Shown here in pieces: positions 5,311 through 6,841 of a stretch of DNA of 6,841 nt. Below the pieces are notes generated by a model. It was not told where the DNA came from. It worked only from the letters and a program-made list of their open reading frames with translations, and made no database searches. The DNA is from Thiohalobacter sp. Its GTDB lineage: Bacteria; Pseudomonadota; Gammaproteobacteria; DSM-19610. The translations under genes were made by a program, and so were the position numbers. The stretch is taken from the NCBI GenBank assembly GCA_027010005.1, contig JALVCM010000489.1, positions 1 through 6,841 of the forward strand. The letters are read 5' to 3'. The first letter of the stretch is position 1. Each line of letters opens with the position of its first letter.

Positions 5311-6720
5311 ATGAATGCATCATGTGGCGGGTTGCCGTTTGATGAGCAGCTGGAGCAGGCCCGGCAGTGTCAGGAACAGGGTGATCCCTGGCAGGCAAGC
5401 GAACATTGCAGGGCGGTTTTGTCCCGGGACGAGAACCATGCCGAAGCACTTGCCTTGCTTGGTCAGAGTCTGGCTGCCATGGGCGATCTGGCAGGAGCGG
5501 GGCACAACCTTAACCGTGCGATTGAAACAGATCCTGCACAGGCAATGCCTTATGTTCACCTGGGTGAAGTCAACCTGCAGATCGGCCGCACCCGGGAAGC
5601 ATTACGCTGCTACCAGCATGCTATTCAACGTCAACCTGATGACGTCAATATCCTGAACAGTTTCGCTGTTGTCCTGTGGAATATGGGGAAGATTGACGAA
5701 GCACGCGCACTGTTCCGGCGTGCTGTTGACAAAGAGCCGGATAATCCCTTCACAAGGCGAAACTTTCAGCTGCTTAACAGTCGCCTGGTGGACCGGTGGC
5801 ACTATGCCATGGTGAATGACGCTGTGCGCAATCAGCAGTTTGAGGGTGCGCTCAAGCGGGCAATTCATCCCGACTCGGTTGTACTGGACATTGGTGCAGG
5901 AACGGGGCTGCTGTCAATGATGGCTGCCCGTGCCGGCGCGAAACAGGTTATTGCCTGCGAAGCGAACCCCGCACTGGCCGCATTGGCCAGGGATGTCATC
6001 AGGGATAACGGTTACTCGGACCGTATCCAGGTGATTAACAAACCTTCCCTGCAGCTTGATCCGGACATTGATTTCCCTAAACACGTACGCCCGAATGTTC
6101 TGGTTGCAGAAGTGTTTGACACGATGGTTATCGGTGAAGGCGCATTAAATACATTTGCCCATGCCCGTAGATACTTGCTGTCCACGGAGGCTGTATTGAT
6201 TCCCCGGGAAGCTGTCCTTTTCGGTGGTCTCGTCGAGTCGGAGCGTTTGTGGCGCGAAGGCGCTGCAGACCGGGCGAACGGCTTCGACCTGAACCGGCTC
6301 AATGATTTCCGTCCCGACACCCTTGCGCTTGAGGCGGAAAGCTTCAGTGGCCGATTACTCGCAGAAGAATTTCCTGTATTCACATTTGACCTGGCTGGTG
6401 ACCGGCAGACACCCGCAACCTCACAGCTTGAAATCCCGATCACGGAAAAGGGTATCTGTCATGCCCTGGTTTTCTGGATACAGTTGCAACTCGACGATAA
6501 GGCCTCAATCGATAATCGACCTGCATTCGATGATACAACTGAGGCCAGTACGTACTGTAACCACTGGTATCAGGCGGTAAAACTGCTGGTGCCACCCGTT
6601 CAGGCTGAACCCGGTATGACGCTACGGATCGAAGCCAGGCACAACCGGCAGAACGTTGCTGTAGTGATCTACGATCCGGAGACCGGCAAACCGCTTGAGG
6701 ACCCGGGAACCTCGGATTAA
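5311..6720 (+). CDS. TPR protein fused to a PRMT-type class I methyltransferase (PRMT7/PRMT9-like)
   Basis: This cytoplasmic 469-residue protein starts at ATG 5311, with AAGGAA (5296-5301) 9 bases upstream. Four 34-residue TPR units occupy about 10-43, 44-77, 78-111 and 112-145. A PRMT-like entry segment HYAMVNDAVRN follows. SAM-binding motif I is VLDIGAGTGLLS (191-202), and the acidic end of the second strand is E217 in ACE. The segment AEVFDTMVIGEGAL carries E267 and E276, nine residues apart, as in the double-E loop that holds the substrate guanidinium in protein arginine methyltransferases. It closely resembles this part of PRMT7. NHWYQAV (417-423) corresponds to the THW loop with Asn for Thr. 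No stop or frameshift breaks the domain. The inferred activity is SAM-dependent methylation of protein arginine, with the TPRs recruiting the substrate. The substrate and product type (mono- or dimethyl) are unknown. The gene appears to be transcribed alone. Confidence 0.85.
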   Translation: MNASCGGLPFDEQLEQARQCQEQGDPWQASEHCRAVLSRDENHAEALALLGQSLAAMGDLAGAGHNLNRAIETDPAQAMPYVHLGEVNLQIGRTREALRCYQHAIQRQPDDVNILNSFAVVLWNMGKIDEARALFRRAVDKEPDNPFTRRNFQLLNSRLVDRWHYAMVNDAVRNQQFEGALKRAIHPDSVVLDIGAGTGLLSMMAARAGAKQVIACEANPALAALARDVIRDNGYSDRIQVINKPSLQLDPDIDFPKHVRPNVLVAEVFDTMVIGEGALNTFAHARRYLLSTEAVLIPREAVLFGGLVESERLWREGAADRANGFDLNRLNDFRPDTLALEAESFSGRLLAEEFPVFTFDLAGDRQTPATSQLEIPITEKGICHALVFWIQLQLDDKASIDNRPAFDDTTEASTYCNHWYQAVKLLVPPVQAEPGMTLRIEARHNRQNVAVVIYDPETGKPLEDPGTSD

Positions 6721-6731
6721 TTCAGAATTCA

Positions 6732-6765
6732 CGTCATTGCGAGGAGCGAAGTGACGCGGCAATCT
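6732..6765. repeat. Dispersed GTCATTGCGAGGAGCGAAG-type palindromic repeat
   Basis: The stretch has the familiar form of a short intergenic repeat seen in many copies in diverse bacteria. ATTGC (6736-6740) is complementary to GCAAT (6759-6763), and CGTCA (6732-6736) to TGACG (6752-6756). It begins 11 bases after the methyltransferase stop codon. In other genomes the motif is often paired with an inverted partner; here the sequence changes character after 6765. Confidence 0.75.
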
Positions 6766-6769
6766 CTAA

Positions 6770-6841
6770 GGAACCTCTGATTAATTCCCAATTTTTGCGA
6801 TAATACGCCAACCGGTTGGATATGGAAGGGAGAATGATGCG
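6770..6841 (+). mobile_element. Possible left end of an IS5-family insertion sequence, cut by the window edge
   Basis: From 6770 the sequence GGAACCTCTGATTAATTCC resembles the GGAA-starting terminal repeats of the IS5 group. It is immediately preceded by CTAA (6766-6769), which fits that group's YTAR target duplication. A GATAAT box (6799-6804) and GGAAGG (6824-6829) precede two in-frame ATG codons (6834, 6837) that could start a transposase, but only a few bases of coding sequence remain. The right end and transposase are not visible, so this rests on the terminus and target motif alone. Confidence 0.4.

Noticed and set aside
1..6841. CRISPR arrays, tRNA or rRNA genes
   Set aside because: I saw no regularly spaced repeat-spacer pattern, cloverleaf or conserved rRNA sequence.

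Overview
The window looks like a chromosomal stretch from a Gram-negative bacterium, most likely an environmental (perhaps marine) gammaproteobacterium. The basis is moderate GC content by eye, good AGGAGG-type ribosome-binding sites, Sec signal peptides with A-x-A cleavage sites, a GspA/ExeA-type ATPase, and a dispersed GTCATTGCGAGGAGCGAAG-type palindromic repeat. No rRNA or other taxonomic marker is present, so this assignment is tentative.

Layout from left to right. (1) The 3' part of a multicopper oxidase (1-1251, +), cut by the window edge, has all four copper-ligand motifs and ends in a clear intrinsic terminator. (2) Converging on it is a minus-strand gene (2162-1332) for a GspA/ExeA-like P-loop ATPase with a C-terminal membrane anchor. 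(3) A divergent intergenic region (2163-2354) holds an inverted repeat and a helically phased direct repeat. (4) A secreted subtilisin-family (S8) protease (2355-4481, +) has a prodomain, a complete Asp/His/Ser triad and three bacterial Ig-like repeats. (5) An unusual 90-base region contains two tandem terminator-like hairpins plus mutually exclusive alternative pairings. (6) A secreted CHRD-domain protein (4622-5140, +) follows, with its own terminator. (7) A four-TPR protein fused to a PRMT-type (PRMT7/PRMT9-like) class I methyltransferase lies at 5311-6720 (+). (8) The right edge holds a known-type dispersed palindromic repeat, apparently interrupted by what may be the left end of an IS5-family element.

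The genes do not form one obvious operon, because every plus-strand gene is followed by hairpin structures. Three of the five encode exported or probably exported proteins (multicopper oxidase, S8 protease, CHRD protein). The ATPase is predicted to be anchored in the inner membrane facing the cytoplasm, and the TPR-methyltransferase is cytoplasmic. The protease and CHRD gene may share a transcript whose read-through is controlled by the 4488-4580 hairpins. The most unusual items are the bacterial TPR-PRMT fusion and this attenuator-like intergenic structure. I see no convincing evidence for a wholly new multi-gene system.
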